From Abyssibacter profundi (lineage in GTDB: Bacteria; Pseudomonadota; Gammaproteobacteria; Nevskiales; OUC007), in assembly GCF_003151135.1 (NCBI RefSeq), contig NZ_QEQK01000005.1:62001-126000 (forward strand): DNA of 64,000 nucleotides, written 5' to 3'. The stretch's first letter is position 1; each line of letters begins with the position of its first letter. Under the pieces are notes generated by a model. The model was not told the DNA's origin. It saw nothing but the letters and a program-made list of their open reading frames with translations, and did no database searches. Shown here one piece after another: positions 7,999-16,173 of this stretch. Both the position numbers and the translations under genes were made by a program.

Positions 7999-8745
7999 CT
8001 ACCAGGGAATCGCAGCGCCATCCCAGGCGAAGAAGCGGCCGTTATCGTCGCGTGTCACCCCCGCCATAACGGTTAGCAACTGCTTGGCAGCGCGCGCGGG
8101 CTCGAACAACCGTTCCGGGGGCACGTTGGCCTGAAACGGCCGGGAGAGGGGCGTGTCGACGGTGCCCGGATGCAGGAGCACGCAGGTCGGATGGCGTCGT
8201 CGCCGCCCAAGCTCGATTGCGGCGGTCTTCCACAGCTGGTTGAGGGCGGCCTTGGACGCCCGGTAGCTGTACCAGCCGCCCAGGCGATTGTCCTCGATGC
8301 TGCCGACGCGCGCCGACAGCGCGGCGATGAGCGATGGCTCATCATGCGTCAGTAAGGGCAGCAGCGATTGCAGCAGCTGCAACGGGCCGATGGCATTGAC
8401 CGCGAACGCCTGTTCTAGCGTCGAGGACTTGACCTGATCCAGTGACTTTTCCGGACCATGCGGTGGTTGATTTAGCAGGCCCGTGCAGATCACGACCAGG
8501 TGCAAGCGCGGACAATGAGCCGCAACGCTATTCGCCAGATGCTGGGCACTGTCGGGCTCCGCGAAATCGATGGGGTGCTGGGAGTCTGCTGACTCGCAGC
8601 GTGAATGTCGGCCGGCGACGGCCAAATGCTGACACTGGGCGTGGGCGTGCAATTGCTCCGCCAGCGCGTGACCAATACCACCGCCTCCAACCACCAGCGC
8701 ATTGAACCGATCCGGCAGCTGACCAAATTCCAGCGGCTGTTCCAT
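7999..8745 (-). CDS. SDR family NAD(P)-dependent oxidoreductase (C-factor-like)
   Basis: 248 residues. The Rossmann motif NALVVGGGGIGHALAEQL lies near the N-terminus, followed by VICTGLL (in place of NNAG) and the catalytic Ser in ALSARVGSI with Tyr-x-x-x-Lys in WYSYRASKAALNQ. The end is HPGTVDTPLSRPF. The order and the absence of a classical NNAG motif resemble the CsgA/C-factor group of short-chain dehydrogenases, often annotated only as carbonyl reductases. ATG 8745 was chosen because upstream residues are unlike the family. It is divergent from the TorF-type porin, 158 bases away. Confidence 0.85.
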   Translation of the reverse strand: MEQPLEFGQLPDRFNALVVGGGGIGHALAEQLHAHAQCQHLAVAGRHSRCESADSQHPIDFAEPDSAQHLANSVAAHCPRLHLVVICTGLLNQPPHGPEKSLDQVKSSTLEQAFAVNAIGPLQLLQSLLPLLTHDEPSLIAALSARVGSIEDNRLGGWYSYRASKAALNQLWKTAAIELGRRRRHPTCVLLHPGTVDTPLSRPFQANVPPERLFEPARAAKQLLTVMAGVTRDDNGRFFAWDGAAIPW

Positions 8746-8903
8746 GGCGGGTATTCCTGCAAACCGAACGCGAGTGTCAGGCGGGCTGGGCCTGGTCAAC
8801 CAGCGCTGTACAGCCACGGGTGGATGACAAACGCCGCTACGACGTTCACATTACCGGTCGCCGAATCCGGCGCACGCGCATCCCGAAGGTCACCCGGCAA
8901 GAC

Positions 8904-9662
8904 ATGCGATTACCTCTGATCTCCAACATCGTGCTGCTCACGGCGCTCTGCTGTTGCGGTGCTGGGTCGGCGGCGTTCGCCCACCCACCCGCGGTCATGG
9001 CATCGACGACACTGACCAGTGACTACGTGCTGCGCGGCACCAGCCAGAGCAGCGGCGAGCCGGCTTTGCAGGCCGGGTTGTCAGCAATCTGGCCGGCAGG
9101 GTGGACGGCAACGGTCTGGGGCTCGACCCTGGATACCTCGAATCTGCAGCCCGACACCGGGGACGGGCAGGGCTACGAGCTGGACCTGATGGTGGGCCTA
9201 GAGCGTCCGCTGGGGACTGATTGGCGCGGTTCACTGTTGCTGGGCCATTACCAGTACGTGGACACCGGACACCTGCTGGACTACGACCACACGGAAGTCA
9301 GCGGTTCGCTGGAATATCGCCAATGGCTGGCGTTGTCGGCCAGTTGGACGCCGGAGGCAACGGACCACACGTTCGAGCAGACGGCGTTGCTGCGCGGCAG
9401 TCGCTGGACGGCCGAGGTGCAGGTCGAGCAGGGTGTTGGCGACGGTGTTTGGGTGCATGCCGGGCTGGGCTACAACGCGGCGGGCAATGTGTCCGAAGTC
9501 CAGCATCTGTATGGCAGTGTCGGTGTGGGTCTGCAATGGCAGCGCACGGTGTTATCCGCCGCGATCATCGGCACCGACGCCCGGGCACGGGAGCGCTTTA
9601 CTGACGGCCGCGCGGATACCCGTCTGGTGATGTCCATCAGCCAGGCTTGGCGCCTGCGCTAG
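8904..9662 (+). CDS. TorF-family putative outer-membrane porin (TIGR02001-like)
   Basis: 252 residues. A signal peptide (MRLPLISNIVLLTALCCCGAGSAAFA) precedes the hallmark opening of this family, STTLTSDYVLRGTSQSSGEPALQAGLS. The rest is a run of amphipathic beta strands (GYELDLMVGLERPL, GSLEYRQWLALSASW, HAGLGYNAAG, and a final ISQAWRLR), as expected for a beta-barrel. Function is putative; family members are outer-membrane proteins of unknown substrate. The last residue is Arg rather than Phe or Trp. The start ATG 8904 is the one directly before the signal peptide. Confidence 0.8.
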   Translation: MRLPLISNIVLLTALCCCGAGSAAFAHPPAVMASTTLTSDYVLRGTSQSSGEPALQAGLSAIWPAGWTATVWGSTLDTSNLQPDTGDGQGYELDLMVGLERPLGTDWRGSLLLGHYQYVDTGHLLDYDHTEVSGSLEYRQWLALSASWTPEATDHTFEQTALLRGSRWTAEVQVEQGVGDGVWVHAGLGYNAAGNVSEVQHLYGSVGVGLQWQRTVLSAAIIGTDARARERFTDGRADTRLVMSISQAWRLR

Positions 9663-9740
9663 GGGATTTCGAGGTCGTTGGCGTGAGCCTCGCTGCGCCA
9701 GTCGGCCGTTTGTGTCCCCGGTGGCGTGGCAGGCGGCTGT

Positions 9741-9770
9741 GAACCTTTTGCGACCGGGCCGGAATCAAGT
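9741..9770 (+). promoter_or_regulatory. Candidate ECF-type promoter for the sigma/anti-sigma/subtilase operon
   Basis: GAACCTTTT at 9741-9749 resembles the GAACTT -35 element recognised by many ECF sigma factors. About 16 bases after GAACCT comes AATCAAGTC, with TCAA as a possible -10. It lies 45-70 bases upstream of the TTG start of the sigma gene, so positive autoregulation is plausible. This was judged by eye only. Confidence 0.35.
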
Positions 9771-9813
9771 CACAAGCGGCTTATGCAGGCCGGGTTACCA
9801 GGGGTGAGGCATC

Positions 9814-10401
9814 TTGGGCGGTAGCGGGCAGGCGGTACCACAAACAACGGACACGGCGCTGGAGGCCGAATTGCTGCGTCGTGTGGCCGCTCGGGATGAA
9901 GAGGCCTTCGAGGCGTTGTACCGCATTTATCACCGCCGACTCAGTCGATTCTTGATGCGACTGACGCCGGACTACGCGATCGCCGAGGAAGTGATTAACG
10001 ACACCATGCATATTGTCTGGGACAAGGCGGAACAGTACGACGGACGCGCCAAGGTTTCGACCTGGATTTTCGGAATTGGCTATCGTCGTGGCCTCAAGGC
10101 GCTGGAGCGTCAGCGCACCCGAAATCGGTATGAGGAGGCCGCCGCGCGCGACCGGAGCACGATTAGCGAGCCGGTGGACGAGACCGCCCGAGAAGATGAG
10201 GGTCAGTGGATCGACCGGGGTCTGCAGCAGCTGTCCACCGAGCATCGCATGGCCTTGGAATTGGCCTATGTCGCCGGTCACTCCTGCGAGGAGATCGCTG
10301 CCATCGTGGGCTGTCCGGTGAACACGGTAAAGACGCGGCTCTTCCACGCCCGTAAGCGGCTTCGTGCGCGGTTGCCGAATGATGCGGGTGGGGGCTCATG
10401 A
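9814..10401 (+). CDS. ECF-type RNA polymerase sigma factor
   Basis: 195 residues. Sigma region 2 is seen in EEAFEALYRIYHRRLSRFLMRL and the -10-binding helix VINDTMHIVWDKAEQYDGRAKVSTWIFGI. Region 4 is LAYVAGHSCEEIAAIVGCPVNTVKTRLFHARKRLRARL with its helix-turn-helix. The start is TTG 9814, preceded by GGTGAGG at about 8 bases. The gene overlaps the next by ATGA (10398-10401). With the zinc-finger anti-sigma and the S8 peptidase lipoprotein it forms one operon, so it probably responds to an envelope or extracellular cue that the two exported partners sense. Confidence 0.92.
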   Translation: MGGSGQAVPQTTDTALEAELLRRVAARDEEAFEALYRIYHRRLSRFLMRLTPDYAIAEEVINDTMHIVWDKAEQYDGRAKVSTWIFGIGYRRGLKALERQRTRNRYEEAAARDRSTISEPVDETAREDEGQWIDRGLQQLSTEHRMALELAYVAGHSCEEIAAIVGCPVNTVKTRLFHARKRLRARLPNDAGGGS

Positions 10402-11090
10402 CCCGCCTGCCGGAGGATCCGATGGAGCAATCCCGAACCCACGCCTGGGCCGAGGCGGCCATGACGGACTGGGTGAACGGTCGGATGGACGCAACGTCGG
10501 CTGATCGTATGCGTGCGCATCTGGCGCAATGCGCAGTGTGTCGCGCCGACGCGTTAATCGAAGAGCAGGTGCAGGCCCGCCTGTCGCGGCAGCCCGTTGT
10601 CGAGTACGCGCCGCAGGCGTCTTTTCGCAGGCTCATGGACCAGATTCACGCCGGTGAGCCGCCGGATTCGGATGCCAGCGCCGATACCAAGACCCCGCGC
10701 CCCCGTTCCCTGCGGCGCCGGGCGCGGCCTTGGCTGAGTCGGGTGGCCGCTGTCGCAGCGACGGTTCTGGTGACCGGCCTGTGGATTCAGCTGGCCTGGT
10801 CTCCGGCGCCGGAGTACCGGACGCTGACCAACACCCCGGCCGTTGAGAACAGCTTGCGATTGCAAGTCGTGTTCGCCGAGGGCGCCACCGCGGGCGATAT
10901 TCGCGCTGCGCTGGGTGAGGTCAACGGGCGGATGATCGATGGTCCGGGCCCCAGCGGATTGTTTACGGTCACGCTTGCGTCTGCTGATGCCGAGGCATCC
11001 GTAGCCGATTGGCACGCTGCGGAGCAGCGGCTTCAGCAGCACCCGTCTGTCCGGTTTGTGGCCCTGGTGGGCGAGGCGGGGGCGCCATGA
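10398..11090 (+). CDS. Zinc-finger anti-sigma factor with a prodomain-like periplasmic domain
   Basis: 230 residues. The cytoplasmic N-terminus has the ZAS-type motif in ADRMRAHLAQCAVCRAD (His-x3-Cys-x2-Cys), which binds the sigma factor. One membrane helix follows (VAAVAATVLVTGLWIQLAW, about residues 115-135). The periplasmic part holds LRLQVVFAEGATAGDIRAAL, then GRMIDGPGPSGLFTVTL and AEQRLQQHPSVRFVALVG. This beta-alpha-beta-beta-alpha-beta layout and its wording resemble subtilase (I9 or fervidolysin-type) prodomains. The next gene is a subtilase, so the periplasmic domain may bind it; that is inference. It overlaps both neighbours by 4 bases. Confidence 0.85.
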   Translation: MTRLPEDPMEQSRTHAWAEAAMTDWVNGRMDATSADRMRAHLAQCAVCRADALIEEQVQARLSRQPVVEYAPQASFRRLMDQIHAGEPPDSDASADTKTPRPRSLRRRARPWLSRVAAVAATVLVTGLWIQLAWSPAPEYRTLTNTPAVENSLRLQVVFAEGATAGDIRAALGEVNGRMIDGPGPSGLFTVTLASADAEASVADWHAAEQRLQQHPSVRFVALVGEAGAP

Positions 11091-12391
11091 TGCAGCGCCT
11101 GCTCCTGCTGGCAGGGCTGCTCCTGCTGGGTGGCTGCGTATCGCTGGCCGGTCATACGCCGCGAGGTGCGGCCACGCGCCTCGCCGATCCGGCGTCCATG
11201 CTGGTCGTCACGGTCGACAACCCCTTGGCGCCCGGTTCCGCCAGCGTCGGGAGTACGCCGCGGGGCTATGGCCTGTCGGGTGGCTATGCCGTCAGTCCCG
11301 TGGCCAGCCGGGCGATGGACGCACTCTCGCGCGAACATCGATTGGAGCTGGTCGACAGTTGGCCTATTCAAGCGCTGGGCGTGCATTGCGCGGTCTTCGC
11401 CTGGCGGGATGCGGTGTCCCGTGACGAGATGCTGCGCCGCCTGGCGGCGGATGCGCGCGTGGAATCGGTGCAGCCGCTGCAGGTCTTCCGGAACACTGCG
11501 CGCCCGGCGGTCGTCGGGGCCGCCGATCCACATCGCAGTCTGCAGCATGCCGCCGATAGCCTCGGGCTGGAGGCTGCTCATCGCTGGAGCCGCGGCGCCG
11601 GCGTACGCGTGGCCGTGGTCGACACCCAGGTGGATGCGAGCCACCCGGATCTGATCGGCCGCATCGCCCAGCGCATGGATTTGGTGGGGGAGGAGACCGT
11701 GGCTGCCGAGGCGCATGGCACGGCGGTCTCGGGCGTGATTGCAGCGCTGGGCGGCAATGGCGAAGGCATTTTGGGGATTGCCCCCGAGGCTGAGTTGCTG
11801 GGCTTACGCGCCTGCTGGGAACAAGGTGGCGGCTCCATCTGCAACAGTTTCACCCTGGCGCGGGCCTTGTCTGTGGCCCTGGATGCCAGCGTCGACATCG
11901 TCAACCTGAGCTTGGCTGGCCCTGCCGACCCCCTGCTCAGTCGTTTGCTGCGGCAACTGATCGTCCGGGGTGTGTTCGTGGTCGGTGCAGAGTCACCTTC
12001 CGACCCATCGGGGTTTCCCGGTGGCGTGCCTGGCGTGGCCGTGGCGCGCATGGCCGAGTCGGGTGTCCTGGCCGAAGGTGAGGTCTTGCCGGCGCCGGGG
12101 CGCAGCATCCTGACCACGCTTCCCGGTGGCCGCTACGCGTTCCTGGACGGGAGCTCGCTTGCCGCTGCGCATGTCAGCGGTGTGGCGGCGCTGGTCTTGT
12201 CCCAGCGGCCGGGGATGGCGCCGGCGGTTTTGCAGGCGACCCTGCAGGCCTCGGTTCGGCCGCCGCGTTCACCCGCCAATCGGGGCGATCCGGCCCGATC
12301 GCCCATGCTAAATGCCTGCGAGGCATTGGTCCGCGTCGATGTCGCGACAACCGATTGCCTGCGGCCGACACGGGTCGCGCAGCGTCCGTAA
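11087..12391 (+). CDS. S8 family serine peptidase, lipoprotein
   Basis: 434 residues. The N-terminus is a lipoprotein signal with LGGC (Cys17). A prodomain-like region follows (about residues 85-140, with LVDSWPIQALGVHCAVF and LAADARVESVQPLQVF). The subtilisin domain has Asp179 in VAVVDTQVD, His210 in EAHGTAVSGVIAA and Ser357 in LDGSSLAAAHVSGVAAL, so the triad is complete although the canonical GTSMA reads GSSLA. The enzyme should be anchored to a membrane facing the periplasm or surface. It is the last gene of the sigma/anti-sigma operon (ATGA overlap at 11087-11090). It could be the effector of the operon or its sensor. Confidence 0.9.
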   Translation: MMQRLLLLAGLLLLGGCVSLAGHTPRGAATRLADPASMLVVTVDNPLAPGSASVGSTPRGYGLSGGYAVSPVASRAMDALSREHRLELVDSWPIQALGVHCAVFAWRDAVSRDEMLRRLAADARVESVQPLQVFRNTARPAVVGAADPHRSLQHAADSLGLEAAHRWSRGAGVRVAVVDTQVDASHPDLIGRIAQRMDLVGEETVAAEAHGTAVSGVIAALGGNGEGILGIAPEAELLGLRACWEQGGGSICNSFTLARALSVALDASVDIVNLSLAGPADPLLSRLLRQLIVRGVFVVGAESPSDPSGFPGGVPGVAVARMAESGVLAEGEVLPAPGRSILTTLPGGRYAFLDGSSLAAAHVSGVAALVLSQRPGMAPAVLQATLQASVRPPRSPANRGDPARSPMLNACEALVRVDVATTDCLRPTRVAQRP

Positions 12392-12575
12392 TTCAACGCG
12401 TCGGGGTGTGGCGGCCTGGCCGTGGACACGGTTGTTGATTCTTGGATCAGGTTGTTAGGGTGATTGTGAGGGAAATTTAGACCAAAGCCCGCTCACCGCT
12501 GGTGTGCGGGTCTGCGGCGTTCGCGGGGGCGCGTCGTTCGTTATCTGTCTCAGAGAGGAACAAGGAGCGATCACC
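12392..12575 (+). promoter_or_regulatory. Intergenic leader of the beta-helix protein gene
   Basis: 184 bases without a gene. It contains an interrupted hairpin at 12488-12510 (CCCGCTCACC, loop GCT, GGTGTGCGGG, one T-T mismatch). The strong ribosome-binding site AAGGAG lies at about 12562, 8-9 bases before the ATG. No clear -35/-10 pair was recognised. The hairpin is in the right place to act as an attenuator or as the terminator of the preceding operon, but it has no T-tract. Confidence 0.3.
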
Positions 12576-15500
12576 ATGAAGACATCACATTTCCCAGAAC
12601 GCATGGCGGGGCGACTCGCCTGCGTCGGGCTTGGCCTGATGATCCCGTTGGGGGCGGCCACTGCAACCGACTACGTTGTGGACTCCGAAGCCGACAATAC
12701 CGATACCGACGGCGTGATCACGCTGCGTGAGGCGGTCTTGGCCGCCAATACCGATACGGCGGTCGGCGACGCACCGGCCGGTGAGGCCGACGGCGACACC
12801 ATCACGTTTGACGGCGGCGATCCGCTGCTCGGCGGCGGTGTGGCAACCATCACCCTGGGGTCTCCGCTGGCGGTGACCGATGATGTCAGTATCGACGGCG
12901 AGTTGGATGCAATCACGGGTACGACCATCACCATCAGTGGTGGCGATGCGACCCAGCTCTTTGCGGTTGATACGGCCGCCTCCGTGGGGAGCGAGGCTGC
13001 GGTCACGTTCAGTAACGCCACCCTCACCGAAGCTGTGGCCGAGTCCGGCGCGGCATTGGACATTGCGGCCGGCGCGACGGTGACGCTAACGGCGGTGACC
13101 GTGTCCGAGAGTGAAACCACCGGCGCTGACGCCGGAGACGGCGGTGCGGTCCTCAACAACGGCACATTGACGATCGTCGACGGCGCGTTCACCAATAACG
13201 CCGCAAGCGGACTGGCGGGCAGCGGTGGTGCATTGCTGTCCAATGGTCAGCTCACCGTGACAGGCACCACGTTCACCGGCAACACGGCGAACAGGGCAGG
13301 CGGGGCTGTCGAGTTGGGCGGCAGTTCGACGAGCACGTTCTCCGGCGTGACGATGTCAGACAACTCGCACGTGGCGCCGAATCCTGGCAACGGGGGCGCG
13401 CTGCATGTCTCGGGCGCTGGCGACGTCACCCTCACCGGGGGGACGTACAGCAACAACACCGCGGGCAGCGAAGGCGGTGCCCTGTGGAACAGCATGGGCA
13501 CCATGACCATCGACGGGGCAGCCTCGTTCACCGCGAATACAGCCGCAGGCAACGACGCGGATAATGGCGGCGGTGCGCTGTTCAACAACGGGGGTACCCT
13601 GAACGTCGAGGGGGCGACCATCGATGGCAACAGCGCCACCGGTGACGCCGGCTCCGGCGGCGGCCTCTTCAACAACGGCGGTGTCTTGACCGTGGCTTCG
13701 AGCACCGTGAGCAACAACACGGCGGCCCGCGCAGGCGGTGGCCTTGAAGACCGGGCTGTTGAGACGGCCACGACGGTCAATCTGTCTGCAGTCGATTTCA
13801 CCGGCAACAGCGTGACGGGTATCGACGATGGCATGGGGACGATGACCGCTGGTAACGGCGGTGCCGTTCACATCAGCGGCAACGGGAGTTTTACGGCCTC
13901 CGGCGGCACGGTGTCCGGTAACACGGCCTTTGCCGAGGGTGGCGGCTTCTGGAACGGATCCGGCACGATGACACTGATCGGCGTCACCGTTGATGGCAAC
14001 GCGGCAGAGGGTGACGACGCGACTAATGGTGGCGGCGGTTTGTTCAACGAAGGCGGTGTCATCTCGATGGACGACGCCACGGTGATCAGCAACAACACCG
14101 CGCTGGGCACCGCCGGCTCCGGTGGCGGCATCTTCAACAACGATGGGCGCATTGTCGCGGTGGGCACCACCATCACCGGCAATACGGCGAACCGTGCCGG
14201 CGGCGGGATCGAGGACAAGATACTTAATTCCACGCCCTCCGCAGACATGCCTTCGGTGCGCCTGACGGCTGTGACTCTGGACGGAAACGGTGCGGGCACC
14301 GACAACACGGGGGCGGTGCTGGCAACCGCCAATCCGGGTAATGGGGGCGGGCTGCACATCACCGGTCCGGGGTATGTCCTCGTCTCTAACGGGACGGTCT
14401 CGGGCAACTTTGCGGCGCTGGAAGGTGGTGGTTTGTGGAACAACACCGCGCCCAGCACCATCGGCGTCAGCGGTACCGTGTTCGATGGCAACATTGCCAA
14501 TGGCGTCACCAGCGATTCCGTGGCGGTGGCCGGTGGCGGTGCCCTGTTCAACAAGGGCGGCGTCATGGCCGTGAGCAACGCCACCATCACCAACAATATG
14601 GCCGCCGGTGATCCCGGCGGTTCGGGTGGCGGCATTCTTAACCAGGGTGGTCAGCTGGCCGTAACCGCGACCACGTTCACGGGCAATACCGCCGTGCGTG
14701 CTGGCGGTGCGCTGGAAGACCGGTCGGTCGAGGGTGAATCCACGGTCAACCTGCTCGACGTCACCATGGATGCCAACGCGGTTGGGCCGACACCGGGTAA
14801 CGGGGGCGCCGTCCATGTCACCGGTGAGAACAGCACGGTGACCATCGACCGGTCCCAGGTGTCGAACAACACCGCGGCCAACGAGGGTGGTGGCCTGTGG
14901 AATTTCGACAACTCGGTCATGCAGGTCTACAACTCGACCGTGTTTGCCAACGAGGCCTCGGGGACCGACGGGGGCGGGCTGTTCAACCGACCCAACGCCA
15001 ATACCACCTTGCTCAACGTGACGGTGGCATCGAATTCCGCGGCCGGAAACGGTGGTGGCGTGTTCGTCAGCGACACGTCGACGGTTGCTGCGACCAATAC
15101 GCTCATTGGCGACAACAGCGCCATGGCCGGTGCGGACGTCTTCGGCACGGTGGATGGCGGTGGCTACAACCTCGTCGAGGACACCTCGGATGCCACCATC
15201 AACGGGCCGTCCAACATCACGGGTCAGGATCCGGCATTGGATTCCGAAGGCTTGCAGGCCAACGGTGGACCGACCCAGACGGTGGCCTTGCAAGGCGCCA
15301 GCCCTGCCATTGATGCCGCCCTGGCCAGTGTTTGTGTCGGCCCGCAGATCAACGGGTTCGACCAGCGCGGTGTCACTGACATTCGCCCCTTTGATGGCGA
15401 CGGTGACGGGACGGCCGACTGCGACATCGGCGCATTCGAGCTGAACAATGCACCGATCATGGCGGTGACGGCCACGGCGAATACCGATGTCAGTGTCCAG

Positions 15501-16100
15501 GCCGATGCCACCGGTGTGGTGGCGCTGGGCTACAGCCTGACCAACCAGTCCGACGAGACCGTGACCTACACCGGGTTTTCAGGCTCTCTGGGCGGCACCG
15601 GCGATTTCGACACGATTGCGGCGGCCTCCATCGTGCTGGATGCCAATGGTGATGGCGTCGTAGATGATGGCGAAACCACCATCGCCGGCTCCGTCAGTTT
15701 CGATGACAACGCCGGGACCTTCACGGCCAGCTTCGACACCGCACGTAGCCTGGACCCGGCCGCCGGCGAGAGCCTGATCGTGACCGTCGACTTTGGCACG
15801 TCAACCGCGTTGCTGGGCACGCAGATGCTGGCCGGTGGCGGACTGATGCTCATTGGCCTGGCCGGTTTGGGCGGCTTGTCGCGACGTCAACAGGGCTTGA
15901 TCGCCGCGATCGCGACGGCAGCAGCATTGGCCGGTTGCGGGAATAGCTCGTCGAACTTTGCACCGGAACAGCCACCGGCCATGTTGACCTATTCGGTCAC
16001 GCTGACGGCCGTGGCCGCGATTGGCAATGAGTCGGGCAGCCCGGCAGATATTGCGGGTCTGCCGCTTGCCGGGCCGGTGATCACCGTCGACAACCGCTAA
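12576..16100 (+). CDS. Large right-handed beta-helix surface protein with internal sorting-like segment
   Basis: 1174 residues. A signal peptide (up to about LGAATATDY) precedes the LREAVLAAN motif typical of choice-of-anchor/polymorphic beta-helix proteins. Then come about 700 residues of short helix coils built around GGALFNNGG, GNTANRAGG and GGGLWN turns. A long-range super-repeat begins each unit with GNGG at nt 13386, 13851, 14337 and 14796, so units are 153-162 residues. After the helix come a Ca-binding-like DANGDGVVDDGE loop and a beta domain. Near residues 1084-1106 a hydrophobic helix is followed by SRRQQ, then a second hydrophobic stretch and LAGC (Cys1121), leaving a 53-residue tail. 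It is probably a cell-surface adhesin or matrix protein. No exosortase is in the window. Confidence 0.82.
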   Translation: MKTSHFPERMAGRLACVGLGLMIPLGAATATDYVVDSEADNTDTDGVITLREAVLAANTDTAVGDAPAGEADGDTITFDGGDPLLGGGVATITLGSPLAVTDDVSIDGELDAITGTTITISGGDATQLFAVDTAASVGSEAAVTFSNATLTEAVAESGAALDIAAGATVTLTAVTVSESETTGADAGDGGAVLNNGTLTIVDGAFTNNAASGLAGSGGALLSNGQLTVTGTTFTGNTANRAGGAVELGGSSTSTFSGVTMSDNSHVAPNPGNGGALHVSGAGDVTLTGGTYSNNTAGSEGGALWNSMGTMTIDGAASFTANTAAGNDADNGGGALFNNGGTLNVEGATIDGNSATGDAGSGGGLFNNGGVLTVASSTVSNNTAARAGGGLEDRAVETATTVNLSAVDFTGNSVTGIDDGMGTMTAGNGGAVHISGNGSFTASGGTVSGNTAFAEGGGFWNGSGTMTLIGVTVDGNAAEGDDATNGGGGLFNEGGVISMDDATVISNNTALGTAGSGGGIFNNDGRIVAVGTTITGNTANRAGGGIEDKILNSTPSADMPSVRLTAVTLDGNGAGTDNTGAVLATANPGNGGGLHITGPGYVLVSNGTVSGNFAALEGGGLWNNTAPSTIGVSGTVFDGNIANGVTSDSVAVAGGGALFNKGGVMAVSNATITNNMAAGDPGGSGGGILNQGGQLAVTATTFTGNTAVRAGGALEDRSVEGESTVNLLDVTMDANAVGPTPGNGGAVHVTGENSTVTIDRSQVSNNTAANEGGGLWNFDNSVMQVYNSTVFANEASGTDGGGLFNRPNANTTLLNVTVASNSAAGNGGGVFVSDTSTVAATNTLIGDNSAMAGADVFGTVDGGGYNLVEDTSDATINGPSNITGQDPALDSEGLQANGGPTQTVALQGASPAIDAALASVCVGPQINGFDQRGVTDIRPFDGDGDGTADCDIGAFELNNAPIMAVTATANTDVSVQADATGVVALGYSLTNQSDETVTYTGFSGSLGGTGDFDTIAAASIVLDANGDGVVDDGETTIAGSVSFDDNAGTFTASFDTARSLDPAAGESLIVTVDFGTSTALLGTQMLAGGGLMLIGLAGLGGLSRRQQGLIAAIATAAALAGCGNSSSNFAPEQPPAMLTYSVTLTAVAAIGNESGSPADIAGLPLAGPVITVDNR
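13386..15060 (+). repeat. Coding super-repeat, about 460-490 bp period
   Basis: Units open with GGC/GGT-AAC/AAT-GG (Gly-Asn-Gly-Gly) at 13386, 13851, 14337 and 14796, spacing 465, 486 and 459 bases. Each unit repeats the order: GNGG-H-sG; GGT.SGNTA..EGG.lWN; GGGALFN.GG; SGGGIFN.GG; TGNTA.RAGGALEDR; VTLDGN. The fourth unit is shortened. The repeats diverge strongly at DNA level, so this is old protein-level duplication. Confidence 0.7.
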
Positions 16101-16119
16101 TTTCACGGGCGGACACAAC

Positions 16120-16155
16120 AAAGCCGGGGTGGGCGACCACCCCGGCTTTTCTTTC
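16120..16155 (+). terminator. Strong rho-independent terminator, probably bidirectional
   Basis: A perfect 13-bp stem (AAAGCCGGGGTGG at 16120-16132 with its complement at 16137-16149) closes a GCGA tetraloop, and TTCTTTC follows on the plus strand. It sits 19 bases after the beta-helix gene stop and before the convergent DUF4340 gene stop at 16174. The A-rich left arm gives T's on the minus strand too, so it can serve both genes. Confidence 0.93.
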
Positions 16156-16173
16156 GTCCGGACGCGGCGCCGT

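Noticed and set aside
13100-15100. Possible CRISPR-like array, from regular repeats
   Set aside because: The repeats are in-frame, diverged coding repeats of a beta-helix protein with no constant repeat and spacer lengths.
13356-15293. 645-residue minus-strand frame across the beta-helix gene
   Set aside because: Mirror of the repetitive GC-rich plus-strand gene. Its product is His/Arg/Gly-rich without any domain, and the plus strand has signal peptide, ribosome-binding site and terminator.
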